64,000 bases of DNA from Microbacterium binotii (lineage in GTDB: Bacteria > Actinomycetota > Actinomycetes > Actinomycetales > Microbacteriaceae). The position numbers and the translations under genes are program-made. Under the pieces are notes generated by a model that worked only from the letters and a program-made list of their open reading frames with translations, made no database searches and was not told the origin of the DNA. This document shows, in pieces, positions 17,951 to 26,604 of this stretch (the first letter of the stretch is position 1; each line of letters starts with the position of its first letter). The stretch spans positions 2,976,001-3,040,000 of the forward strand of contig NZ_CP090347.1 in NCBI RefSeq assembly GCF_021398715.1. The letters are read 5' to 3'.

Positions 17951-18919
17951 ATGGCACAGAGCGAGCAACCCCGGGTCGTCGTCATCGCGGGAGGCGTGGG
18001 CGGATCCACGTTCAGCGAGGGGATGCGGGCGGAGCTGGCCCGCCGCGGCGCTGAGCCCGCGACGATCATCGTCAACACGGGCGACGATCTGTGGCTGTCC
18101 GGTGTGCGCCTGCAGCCGGACATCGACTCGGTGCTCTACCGCCTCGCGGGACAGAACGACACGGTGCGCGGCTGGGGCCGTGCGGGCGACACCGAGCGGG
18201 TCAACGAGGAGCTGCAGGCCTGGGGAGCGGGCTGGCCATGGTTCACCCTCGGCGACCTGGACCTCGGCACGCACCTCGCACGGACCGGGTGGCTGCGCGG
18301 CGGCGCCACGGTTTCCGAGGTCGTCGCACGGCTGTCCGAACGGTGGCCGCTGGGCGTGCGCCTGCTGCCGATGACCGACGCCGAGGTCGACACCCACGTG
18401 CTTCTCGAGGACGGCGGGCGCCTCCACTTCCAGGAGTGGTGGACGCGCCACCGCGCCACGCTCGCGCCCCGCGCCTTCGAGAACCCCGGAATGGACGCGG
18501 CCGCCCCCGCGCCCGGCGTGGTCGAAGCCATCGCGCAGGCCGACGTCGTCGTGCTCGCCCCCTCCAACCCCGTGGTCTCGATCGGACCCGTACTCGCCGT
18601 CCCCGGCATCCGAGAAGCACTGTCCACGACCTCGGCCCGGGTCGTCGGCGTCTCGCCCATCATCGGCGGGCGCGTCGTGCGTGGCATGGCGGATGTCTGC
18701 CTCACCGCGATCGGAGTCGAGACCTCCGCGGCGGCGGTGGCCGCCCACTACGGCAGCCGCAGCGCCGGCGGCGTCCTCGATGCATGGCTGCTGGCGGAGG
18801 AGGATGCCGACGCCGCCGCATCCGTGGACGCCCTCGGGATCCGGCCGGTCGTCGCACCCCTGTGGATGCGGGACATCGAGGCCACCCGAGCGATCGCCGC
18901 GGCGGCGCTGGGCGCCTGA
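17951..18919 (+). CDS. cofD: 2-phospho-L-lactate transferase CofD/FbiA (coenzyme F420 synthesis)
   Basis: Transfers the phospholactyl (or phosphoenolpyruvyl) moiety onto the deazaflavin Fo, forming F420-0 or its dehydro form. The 322-residue protein has the family's N-terminal VVVIAGGVGGSTFSEGM, IIVNTGDDLWLSGVRLQPDIDSVLYRLAG with the metal-binding Asp pair, FTLGDLDLGTHLAR, and VVVLAPSNPVVSIGPVLAVPGI. The usual partners FbiB and Fo synthase are not in this window, so whether F420 is fully made cannot be judged here. It is divergent from the frameshifted gene and followed by 164 bp before eccD. Confidence 0.9.
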   Translation: MAQSEQPRVVVIAGGVGGSTFSEGMRAELARRGAEPATIIVNTGDDLWLSGVRLQPDIDSVLYRLAGQNDTVRGWGRAGDTERVNEELQAWGAGWPWFTLGDLDLGTHLARTGWLRGGATVSEVVARLSERWPLGVRLLPMTDAEVDTHVLLEDGGRLHFQEWWTRHRATLAPRAFENPGMDAAAPAPGVVEAIAQADVVVLAPSNPVVSIGPVLAVPGIREALSTTSARVVGVSPIIGGRVVRGMADVCLTAIGVETSAAAVAAHYGSRSAGGVLDAWLLAEEDADAAASVDALGIRPVVAPLWMRDIEATRAIAAAALGA

Positions 18920-18990
18920 TCGACGCGGGCGCAGAATCGTAGCGGGTCTGTGGACAATCCGCGCGCGGGCATCGCACGACGACACCGGGC

Positions 18991-18996
18991 GTTACG
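18991..18996 (+). promoter_or_regulatory. Candidate -10 (TACGCT) for the eccD operon
   Basis: TACGCT in the 164-bp gap after cofD, 88 bp before eccD. It fits TANNNT, but no -35 is evident. The rest of the gap has no WXG100-type reading frame, which one might expect in front of eccD. Confidence 0.3.
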
Positions 18997-19083
18997 CTGT
19001 CGAGACGTGAGAAGTGGGGGCGGCACGACGATGGCAGGCGCACACCGGGCGCTGCGGCGATACGCCGTGGCTGGAGGTCAGCA

Positions 19084-20457
19084 GTGACCACGCCCGCCGA
19101 CACCGAGGAACGCCGTCGGATCGCGATCGTCGACGGAGCCTCGCGCCACGATCTCCTGATCCCTCCCGCGGCCAGCATCGCCGACGCGCTCGCGAGTCTC
19201 GGCATCCGCCAGGAAGTCGGGCGCGACGTGCTCCTCGAGGTCGACGGACGGGAGGTGAGCCCGCTGTTGCGCGTCGACGACCTCAGCGACGGCACGGTGC
19301 TCGCGCTCGTGGATCTGTCTCAGAAGGTGAAGCAGGACCGCCGGCGCCGTCGTGACCCCTCCCGCGGGGAGGCGCCCGGAGCCTGGTGGGTGCTCGGCGG
19401 CATCGCCCTCGTGCTCGCGGTGTTCTCACTCATCGCACCCGACGCCGTCCGGGAGTCGCTGCGCTTCCCGTTGGCGGTCGCGATGGGCGCCTTCGCCGTC
19501 ACCGCGGGCATGGCGCTCGCCGTGCGCGCGAGGGGTGTCGCCAACGGCACCGACGCCGCGCTCGTCGCGGTCCTGACACTGGCCTTCGCCGCGGGCGCCG
19601 GCATCGTCCCCGCGTTCCCCGCCGCGACCTCCACGCTGCAGGTGTTCGTCGGCCTGCTCTCGGCAGCGGTGTTGGCGGGGATGCTCGCGCTCGTCGGACG
19701 CCCCGCGGGGCTGCACGCCCGCCTGTCTGCCGCCACGACCCTGTTGCTTGTGCTGGCCGCGGTATGGGGCTTCTCGCTCATCCTCTCGCTGCCCCTGGCC
19801 GCGCCCACCGCCGTCACGCTGGGCCTCGCGCCCGTAGCACTGCGCATCCTGTTGGCCACCCTCGTGGATGTCCCGCCCGGTATCTTCATCGACTACGAGC
19901 GCTACCAGACCACGCGATGGAGCGTGCGCCAGCAGCTGCCCGAAGAGATCCACTCGATCGGTGCCGCCGATGCCCGCGACCTCGTGGCGCGCTCGACCGG
20001 GCGCCTCGTCGCCGGCACGTTCGTGCTGACGCTCGCCGTCGCCCTGAGCGCCCCCTTCGCGCTCCCCGACATGGACGACTTCGACCCGCTCGTGCTCTCC
20101 GCCCGCATCGCCCTGGCGATCACCGTCGTGCTCGCGCTCCTGCTCGGAGCGCGGCGCTTCTCGGTCCCGTTGCTGCGGTGGCTGCCCCGGCTCGCCGCAG
20201 GTGCCGTGGCCGTCGTCATGGTGCTGACCGCGACCCGCGAGGCGAACCCCGTGCTGCTCACCGTGCTGGCGGGCATCTTCCTGGCCGTGGGCGCGATCGC
20301 CGCGCTGGTCATCATCCCCACGAGCCGCGGCGCGCAGTCCCTGCGCTGGTCGCGGTTCGGGGACGTCATCGAATGGATCGCGATCGCCTTGTCACTGCCC
20401 GCCGGCCTGCTCGCCGCCGATACCGTCGATATCCTGCGTGGAATGATGGGCGCATGA
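19084..20457 (+). CDS. eccD: Type VII secretion integral membrane protein EccD
   Basis: EccD forms the main membrane vestibule of the type VII (ESX) translocon. The 457-residue protein has an N-terminal cytoplasmic ubiquitin-like domain of about 90 residues (RRRIAIVDGASRHDLLIPPAASIADAL..., GTVLALVDLSQ). A basic linker (KQDRRRRRDP) and about eleven hydrophobic helices follow. The YQTTRW loop after the fifth or sixth helix is also typical. GTG at 19084 follows GGAGGTCAGCA. The stop overlaps the next gene (ATGA), which in turn overlaps eccC, so eccD, the RDD-FHA gene and eccC form one coupled operon. Confidence 0.9.
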   Translation: MTTPADTEERRRIAIVDGASRHDLLIPPAASIADALASLGIRQEVGRDVLLEVDGREVSPLLRVDDLSDGTVLALVDLSQKVKQDRRRRRDPSRGEAPGAWWVLGGIALVLAVFSLIAPDAVRESLRFPLAVAMGAFAVTAGMALAVRARGVANGTDAALVAVLTLAFAAGAGIVPAFPAATSTLQVFVGLLSAAVLAGMLALVGRPAGLHARLSAATTLLLVLAAVWGFSLILSLPLAAPTAVTLGLAPVALRILLATLVDVPPGIFIDYERYQTTRWSVRQQLPEEIHSIGAADARDLVARSTGRLVAGTFVLTLAVALSAPFALPDMDDFDPLVLSARIALAITVVLALLLGARRFSVPLLRWLPRLAAGAVAVVMVLTATREANPVLLTVLAGIFLAVGAIAALVIIPTSRGAQSLRWSRFGDVIEWIAIALSLPAGLLAADTVDILRGMMGA

Positions 20458-21503
20458 GTCTGCCGCCGCAGTTCACGGGCGAGCCCGCCGGGGTCGGAGC
20501 ACGACTCGCCGCCTTCACGATCGACGTCGCCATCGTGGTCACCATCGGCATCACCGTCGCCCTCGTGAGCGGGTCGGCCGTCTTCGGGCTCCTCGTGAGC
20601 GCCGAGGCGGTCCTGGCCCTGTGGATCCTCCAGGCCCGCACCGGATCCGGTCCCGGCAAGGCCCTGTTCGGGCTGCGCGTCGCGCGCCTCGACGGCCCGT
20701 ATTCACCCGGCGCGGGGCGCAGCTTCGTGCGCGGCCTGCTGGTGGGCATCGGCTCCCTCGTCTTCGGCGCGGGAGCGTGGGTCGTCGAGGGATCCGCATC
20801 CGCCGACCGCTCGGGCCTGCGTCGCTCCTGGGCCGACCGCGCCGCGCAGACCGTCGTCGTCGCCGCTCCGCGGCGCCCCGCGGCGGAGCGGCGCAGCAGA
20901 CGGCGCTCCGCCGACGAGATCGTCGCCGTCCCCTCCCCGACCGTCATCGCACGCCCGTGGTCCCCCGCACCCGTCGAATCCGGCAGGGCTCGGGGACCGA
21001 TCGCCGCGCCCGTGCCCCCCGAGCCGCCTGCGGCGCCCGTCACCACCGCCGCCGCAGCACCCGATGTTCCGGCTCCCGCCGCAGCGGTCGCGGGCTGGGC
21101 GGGTCCCACTGCCGCGGCACCGGTCGTCGATCAGGCCGACCCGGGCGAGCGCCCCACCGGCGAGCTGCTGCTCATCTTCGACACGGGCCAGCGCGCCCGC
21201 TTGCCTCTGCCCGTCGCCGTCAACCTCGGCCGCAGCCCCGAGCAGACCGAGCAGACCGATCTGCTGGTGACGGTGACGGATCCCGACTCCAGCGTCTCCA
21301 AGACCCATCTCCGACTCGAGTTCGATCACGCGGGCCTCTGGGTCACCGACACGGGGTCGACCAACGGGACGGAGCTGCTCGACGATGACGGCCAGGTGGT
21401 GCCTCTCGCGCCCCACGCGCGCACCTTCGTCGACGACGACACCCGCATCCGGATCGGGAGTCGCATCTTCACCGTCAGCCGACTGATCGGAGCCGCTTCG
21501 TGA
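20454..21503 (+). CDS. RDD-family membrane protein fused to FHA domain
   Basis: A 349-residue protein of two parts. Residues 1-130 form an RDD-type membrane module: an Arg/Asp-bearing first helix (GVGARLAAFTIDVAIVVTIGI), a second helix, and the conserved GPGKALFGLRV loop. After a long Pro/Ala linker comes a C-terminal FHA domain (NLGRSPEQTEQ, VSKTHLRLEFDH, DTGSTNGTELL). It lies between eccD and eccC with four-base overlaps on both sides, so it is very probably a dedicated component or phosphorylation-responsive regulator of this secretion system. It is the second membrane-FHA protein beside ESX genes in the window, built differently from the one at 2341-3495. Confidence 0.82.
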   Translation: MSLPPQFTGEPAGVGARLAAFTIDVAIVVTIGITVALVSGSAVFGLLVSAEAVLALWILQARTGSGPGKALFGLRVARLDGPYSPGAGRSFVRGLLVGIGSLVFGAGAWVVEGSASADRSGLRRSWADRAAQTVVVAAPRRPAAERRSRRRSADEIVAVPSPTVIARPWSPAPVESGRARGPIAAPVPPEPPAAPVTTAAAAPDVPAPAAAVAGWAGPTAAAPVVDQADPGERPTGELLLIFDTGQRARLPLPVAVNLGRSPEQTEQTDLLVTVTDPDSSVSKTHLRLEFDHAGLWVTDTGSTNGTELLDDDGQVVPLAPHARTFVDDDTRIRIGSRIFTVSRLIGAAS

Positions 21504-24500
21504 GCAAGGGACCACGCCTGGCCCCGCCGTCCGTGCCGAGTGGTCGCATCGTCGTGCAGCCCCCGCCGGAGCTCGTTCCGAACGAGGGCGGCAGCAGTAT
21601 GCTCACCTCCCTGCTGCCGATGCTCGGCAGCGTGGGCGCGATCGTCATGGTGACGATCTCCAATGCCGGACCGACCGGCTTCATCACCGGCGGCATGTTC
21701 CTGCTGTCTTCGCTCGGATTCGTCGCCGTCAACGGATGGCGCCAGCGCGCGCAGCGCAACGCCCAAGTGCTGGGTAACCGCCGCGAGTACCTCGCCTACC
21801 TCAGCGACCTCCGCGAGACCGTCCGCACGGCCGCGCGCAAGCAGCGTCGCCACGGCGCATGGGTGACGCCGTCCCCGTCCGCGCTGCCGTTCATCGCCGA
21901 GGAACGCACTCGCGTCTGGGAGCGCCAGCCCGGCGACGAGGGCTTTCTCCTCACCCGGATCGGAACGTGCGACCAGCCGCTGTGCATCTCGCTCGAAGCG
22001 CCGGATCTGCCCCCGCTCGCCCAGCTCGACCCCGTCGCCGCATCCGCGGCCCACCGGTTCATGCTCACCCACGAGATCCAGCCGGATCTGCCCCTCGGCG
22101 TCACCCTCACGGACTACGCACGCATCGAGGTCGTCGGTCCTGACGAGGATGCGGTGCGCGCCCTCGCCCGCGCCATGGTCGTGGGAGCGGCGACCCTGCA
22201 GGATCCCGAGGACGTCGTCGTCGCGATCCTCGCCGGCCCCGACCAGCTCCCGGCGTGGGAGTGGGCCAAGTGGCTGCCGCACGCGCTCTCGTCGCGCTCC
22301 AGCGACAAGCTGGGCCCCGCCCGCATGATCGCCTCATCGCTGGACGACCTCGAAGACCTGTTGCCCGCCGGGCTCCGCGAACGCGCGCGTTTCGCCCGCG
22401 GCGGCGGCGCCACCCCGCACGTCATCCTCGTGGTCGACGGCGTCCAACTGCCGATGGGCGACCCGGTCGTCGGCGGCGACGGGATGCTGGGCGTCACCGT
22501 GGTGGAGCTCCCCGGTCGCTGGGGCGAGCTCGAGAACCCCGACGTCCTGCGCATCGTCATGCCGGAGGCCGCCGCATCCGATCGTCACGCCGAGCTCATC
22601 GACGTGGTGTCAGGATCGCGCACCTTCACCCCCGACACCACCTCGATCGCCGTGGCCGAGGCCACCGCGCGTCGGCTCATGCCGCTCTACTCGAACCCGG
22701 CCGCGCTCGCTGAGACGCCCGGTGCCCAGCAGGGTCAGCGCGAACTCGTCGAACTGCTCGGCATGCCCGACGTGCGCGAGATCGACTTCGACCGCACCTG
22801 GTCCGGTCGCCTGGAACGCGACCGCCTCCGCGTGCCGATCGGTCAGGACACGACGGGCGCCCCGCTCGTGCTCGACCTCAAGGAGGCGGCCCAGCAGGGT
22901 ATGGGTCCGCACGGCGTGATGATCGGCGCCACGGGTTCCGGTAAGTCCGAGGTGCTGCGCACGCTCGTGCTCGCCCTCGCGTTGACGCATTCGCCCGAGC
23001 AGTTGAACTTCGTGCTCGTCGACTTCAAGGGTGGCGCGACCTTCGCCGGTATGGCAGGGATGCCCCACGTCTCGGCGATCATCACCAACCTCGGCAGCGA
23101 GCTCGCCCTCGTCGACCGCTTCCAGGACGCCCTGCAGGGTGAGATCGTGCGCCGCCAGGAGCTGCTGCGCGCCGCCGGCAACTTCGCCAACGTCTCGGAC
23201 TACGAGAAGGCCCGCCGCGGCGGGCGCACCGACCTCGCGCCGCTTCCGGCGCTGCTGATCGTGGCCGACGAGTTCAGCGAGCTGCTGGCAGCGAAGCCGG
23301 AGTTCGTGGAGAGCTTCATCAACATCGGCCGCGTCGGCCGTTCGCTCCAGGTGCATCTGCTGCTGGCATCGCAGCGCCTGGAAGAGGGCAAGCTGCGCGG
23401 CCTCGACACGTACCTGTCGTACCGCATCGGTCTGCGCACGTTCTCGGCCGCCGAGTCGCGCACGATCATCGGCACCCCCGACGCCTACACCCTGCCGCAG
23501 GAGCCCGGCGTCGGCTACCTCAAGGCCGACACCGACAACCTCGTGCAGTTCCGCGCCGCCTATGTCTCGGGAACGCCCAAGACGAAGCTCACCGGAGGAC
23601 GCTCGAGCGAGTCGGCCGACACATCGGGTGAGGCCGCCCGCATCGAGGTCTTCACAGCAGCGCCCCAGCCGCTCGAGCTCATCGAGGAGCCCGTCGACAC
23701 CTCGCGCGACATCGTGTCGCAGCCGGTCGAGGAGCGCTCGACCTTCCAGATCGCCGTCGAGCGGATGAAGGGTCGCGGCCCCGCCGCCCATCAGGTGTGG
23801 CTTCCGCCGCTCGAGGAGCCCTCATCCCTCGACGAACTCATGCCCGACCTCGTCGTCGACCCGCGGATGGGGCTGCACTCCCCCGGCTGGCGCGCAGCCG
23901 GCGCCCTCACGGTCCCGCTCGGAATCGTCGACGTGCCCCTCGAGCAGCGCCGCGAGAACCTCGTGGTCTCGCTCGGCGGCGCGGCCGGTCACGTGGCGAT
24001 CGTTGGCAGCCCGCTGAGCGGCAAGTCGACGCTGGCCCGCACGCTCGTGTCGGCGCTCGCCCTGACCGCGACACCGCTCGAGCTGCAGTTCTACGTGCTC
24101 GACTTCGGCGGTGGTACCTTCACGGGTCTGCAGCGCCATCCGCACGTCGCCGGCGTCGCCACGCGCACCGAGGCGGAGGCCATCCGCCGCACGGTCGCCG
24201 AGGTGGAGTCGATCATCGACGACCGCGAGCGCTACTTCCGCCAGAACGGCATCGACTCGATCGACACCTACCGCCTGCGCCGCAGCCAGGGTGTCGTCGA
24301 CGACGGCTACGGCGACGTGTTCCTCGTCGTCGACGGCTGGGCGACGCTGCGTGCCGACTACGAGGCGCTCGAGACGCGCGTGCAGACCATCGCCGCACGA
24401 GGCCTCAGCTTCGGCGTGCACGTGATCGTGACGGCCAACCGCTGGCTCGAGATCCGCGCGAGCCTCAAGGACCTGATCCAGACCCGCCTCGAGCTGCGCC

Positions 24501-25471
24501 TGGGAGACCCGACGGACTCCGAGATCGACCGCAAGCAGGCGGCCAACGTGCCCGCCGGCCAGCCCGGGCGAGGCCTCAGCGCCAAACGTCTGCAGATGCT
24601 CGCCGCGCTGCCGCGCATCGACGGATCCTCGGATGTGGCGGCCCTCGTCGACGGCGTCGACGACATGGTCGCCCGTGTCGGCGCCGCCTGGCAGGGCCCG
24701 GCGGGCCCGAAGCTGCGGCTGCTGCCGGAGATGATCACCCTCGACGAGGTGCGCGCGCAGACCACGCCGGACGACGCCCGCATCCTGCTCGGTGTCGACG
24801 AAGCGCAGCTCGCGCCCTTCGGCATCGACCCCCGCAAGGAAGCCCACCTCTTCCTCTACGGAGACTCGGGCATGGGCAAGTCGTCGTTCCTACGGGGCAT
24901 CGCGCAGGAGATCATGCGCAAATACGGTCCGACCGAGGCGAAGATCTTCGCGGTCGACTACCGTCGCTCGCTGCTCGGCGAGATCCCGCAGGAGTACCTG
25001 GGCGCCTACCTCACCTCGCACGAGCCCGCCACGAGCGGTCTCGCCGAGCTCGCCCAGTTCTTCTCGAGCCGCATCCCCGGGCCGGACGTGACCCCCGAAC
25101 AGTTGCGCGAGCGCAGCTGGTGGAAGGGCGCCGAGGGCTTCGTGCTGGTCGACGACTACGACCTCGTCGCGACGAGCCAGGGCAACCCTCTCGCCGTGCT
25201 GCAGCCGCTGCTGGCGCAGGCCGGCGACCTGGGCCTGCACGTGATCCTGACCCGACGCACCGGCGGTGCGAGCCGCGCAGCCTACGACCCGATCATCCAG
25301 CGCTTCACCGATCTGGGTGTCACCGGCATCCTGCTCGGCGGAAACCCTGAGGAGGGTCCGCTGATCGGTCGTGTCAAGGCCGCTCCTGCGGCACCGGGTC
25401 GCGCGCAGATCGTGAGCCGCGAGCAGGGGCTGCTCTCCGCCCAGCTGGCCTTCTCCCCCTCCCACCACTGA
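21500..25471 (+). CDS. eccC: Type VII secretion ATPase EccC (FtsK/SpoIIIE, three ATPase domains)
   Basis: The motor of the type VII system, recognising WXG100 substrates and energising export. The 1323-residue chain is a fused EccCa-EccCb. Two N-terminal membrane helices (residues ~35-75) are followed by three FtsK-like domains with P-loops GATGSGKSE (~476), GSPLSGKST (~836) and GDSGMGKSS (~1120). Walker B segments are LLIVADEFSELL, VFLVVDGWATL and FVLVDDYDLVA. Only the first has the acidic DE pair; the second and third look degenerate, as usual for the regulatory domains. GTGA overlap with the RDD-FHA gene. A 75-bp palindrome follows 30 bp after the stop. Confidence 0.95.
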   Translation: MSKGPRLAPPSVPSGRIVVQPPPELVPNEGGSSMLTSLLPMLGSVGAIVMVTISNAGPTGFITGGMFLLSSLGFVAVNGWRQRAQRNAQVLGNRREYLAYLSDLRETVRTAARKQRRHGAWVTPSPSALPFIAEERTRVWERQPGDEGFLLTRIGTCDQPLCISLEAPDLPPLAQLDPVAASAAHRFMLTHEIQPDLPLGVTLTDYARIEVVGPDEDAVRALARAMVVGAATLQDPEDVVVAILAGPDQLPAWEWAKWLPHALSSRSSDKLGPARMIASSLDDLEDLLPAGLRERARFARGGGATPHVILVVDGVQLPMGDPVVGGDGMLGVTVVELPGRWGELENPDVLRIVMPEAAASDRHAELIDVVSGSRTFTPDTTSIAVAEATARRLMPLYSNPAALAETPGAQQGQRELVELLGMPDVREIDFDRTWSGRLERDRLRVPIGQDTTGAPLVLDLKEAAQQGMGPHGVMIGATGSGKSEVLRTLVLALALTHSPEQLNFVLVDFKGGATFAGMAGMPHVSAIITNLGSELALVDRFQDALQGEIVRRQELLRAAGNFANVSDYEKARRGGRTDLAPLPALLIVADEFSELLAAKPEFVESFINIGRVGRSLQVHLLLASQRLEEGKLRGLDTYLSYRIGLRTFSAAESRTIIGTPDAYTLPQEPGVGYLKADTDNLVQFRAAYVSGTPKTKLTGGRSSESADTSGEAARIEVFTAAPQPLELIEEPVDTSRDIVSQPVEERSTFQIAVERMKGRGPAAHQVWLPPLEEPSSLDELMPDLVVDPRMGLHSPGWRAAGALTVPLGIVDVPLEQRRENLVVSLGGAAGHVAIVGSPLSGKSTLARTLVSALALTATPLELQFYVLDFGGGTFTGLQRHPHVAGVATRTEAEAIRRTVAEVESIIDDRERYFRQNGIDSIDTYRLRRSQGVVDDGYGDVFLVVDGWATLRADYEALETRVQTIAARGLSFGVHVIVTANRWLEIRASLKDLIQTRLELRLGDPTDSEIDRKQAANVPAGQPGRGLSAKRLQMLAALPRIDGSSDVAALVDGVDDMVARVGAAWQGPAGPKLRLLPEMITLDEVRAQTTPDDARILLGVDEAQLAPFGIDPRKEAHLFLYGDSGMGKSSFLRGIAQEIMRKYGPTEAKIFAVDYRRSLLGEIPQEYLGAYLTSHEPATSGLAELAQFFSSRIPGPDVTPEQLRERSWWKGAEGFVLVDDYDLVATSQGNPLAVLQPLLAQAGDLGLHVILTRRTGGASRAAYDPIIQRFTDLGVTGILLGGNPEEGPLIGRVKAAPAAPGRAQIVSREQGLLSAQLAFSPSHH

Positions 25472-25501
25472 CCCCCGGGGTCGCCCTCGCGGCACTCCAT
25501 T

Positions 25502-25576
25502 CCCGCGAGACTGCATCTCCCGCACGAGATCACTGTCATTACCCGTGATCTCGTGGCGGAGATGCAGTCTCGCGGG
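25502..25576. repeat. 75-bp palindromic repeat element, copy A
   Basis: Outer arms of 18 bp (CCCGCGAGACTGCATCTC and its complement) flank a short imperfect region. Inner arms of 11 bp (CACGAGATCAC) surround an 11-base loop ending ATTACCC. The element lies between the convergent eccC and LysR genes, where it could act as a two-way terminator. Copy B at 27880-27954 has the same length and matches at 67 of 75 positions, loop included, in a divergent interval, so termination cannot be its general purpose. A shortened ACAGTCTCGCGGTG echo follows at about 25593. Confidence 0.85.
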
Positions 25577-25628
25577 CGTGGAGGGGGTGGGGACAGTCTC
25601 GCGGTGCGGGCGGCGACGCGGGCAGGGG

Positions 25629-26519
25629 TCAGGATGCGGGGAGCAGGTCGCGGATGAGGCGCACCGCGGGCGAGTCGGTCATGCTCGCGCGCCACACGAG
25701 CGCAACCGGACGCGTCGGCACGGGGTCGCGCACCGGCACCGCGACGACGGAGTCGGGCAGCCGCCCACGCCCCAGCTTCGGCACCAGCGCCACGGCGAGC
25801 CCGTGGGCCACGAGCTCGATCTGCGACGCGAACTCCAGGCACCAGAAGTCGATGCGCGGCGGATGCGGCTCGCCCCGGAACATGTGGCAGAACCACTCGT
25901 AGCAGATGGTTCCGTCGGGGGTGCTGGACCACACACGATCGCGCACGTCGGCGGGGCTCACCGCATCCCTCGACGCGAGCGGGTCGTCGCGGTGCACGAG
26001 CAGATCCGCCGTGTCGCGGAGGAACTCGACGCTGCGCACGCTCGGCGGCAGCGTAAGCGTGACGCCCTCCCAGTGGTGCACGATCGCGAGATCCAGCGTG
26101 CCGGCGGTCACCGCCGCGACCGCATCCCACGGATCGATCTCGGTGACGGTCAGGCGCAGGTCGGGCGCTTCGGCGGCCGCTCGTGTCACGAGGTGGGGGA
26201 CGACACCGCGCACGGCGGTCGAGAAGACGCCGAGACGCAGCGTTCCCGTGGGGCGGGCGCCCGCGTCGTGCAGTCGTGAGCGCAGCTGCTCGACCTGGGC
26301 ACGCAGTTGCGCCCCCTCCTCGACCAGGCGCCGCCCCGCTGCGGTGAGCACGACACCGCGGCCCTCCCGATCGATGAGCCGGGCACCGAGGTCGCGCTCG
26401 AGCCGCTTGATCTGCTGGGACACGGCCGAGGGCGTGTAGTCGAGCTCGGCCGCCGCGGCGTGGACCGTGCCGGTGCGGGCGAGAGCGAGCAGCGCATCTA
26501 CCGCGGCCAGATCGATCAT
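25629..26519 (-). CDS. LysR-family transcriptional regulator
   Basis: A 296-residue regulator. The N-terminal winged helix-turn-helix spans residues ~1-60 (AVDALLALARTGTVHAAAAELDYTPSAVSQQIKRLERDLG), with the effector-binding periplasmic-type domain from ~90 (GTLRLGVFSTAVRGVVPHLV) to the end. The effector is unknown. It is divergent from the EamA-family exporter with 85 bp between starts, the standard LysR arrangement, so it most likely controls that transporter. A TACGGT box stands seven bases before the ATG. ATG 26519 is chosen because it opens exactly at the conserved HTH; the longer frame upstream is antisense to the EamA start. Confidence 0.88.
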   Translation of the reverse strand: MIDLAAVDALLALARTGTVHAAAAELDYTPSAVSQQIKRLERDLGARLIDREGRGVVLTAAGRRLVEEGAQLRAQVEQLRSRLHDAGARPTGTLRLGVFSTAVRGVVPHLVTRAAAEAPDLRLTVTEIDPWDAVAAVTAGTLDLAIVHHWEGVTLTLPPSVRSVEFLRDTADLLVHRDDPLASRDAVSPADVRDRVWSSTPDGTICYEWFCHMFRGEPHPPRIDFWCLEFASQIELVAHGLAVALVPKLGRGRLPDSVVAVPVRDPVPTRPVALVWRASMTDSPAVRLIRDLLPAS

Positions 26520-26526
26520 GGCGTCG

Positions 26527-26532
26527 ACCGTA
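26527..26532 (-). promoter_or_regulatory. Leaderless-type -10 (TACGGT, N7, ATG) for the LysR gene
   Basis: Minus-strand TACGGT is followed by seven bases (CGACGCC) and the ATG at 26519. It lies within the 85-bp LysR-EamA divergent interval. Confidence 0.45.
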
Positions 26533-26604
26533 TCACCAGGCTTCACGGATCCATGCAGAACCGTGCGCTGGTGCTGCACGGACACGCTCGGCCACGATGG
26601 GCGG

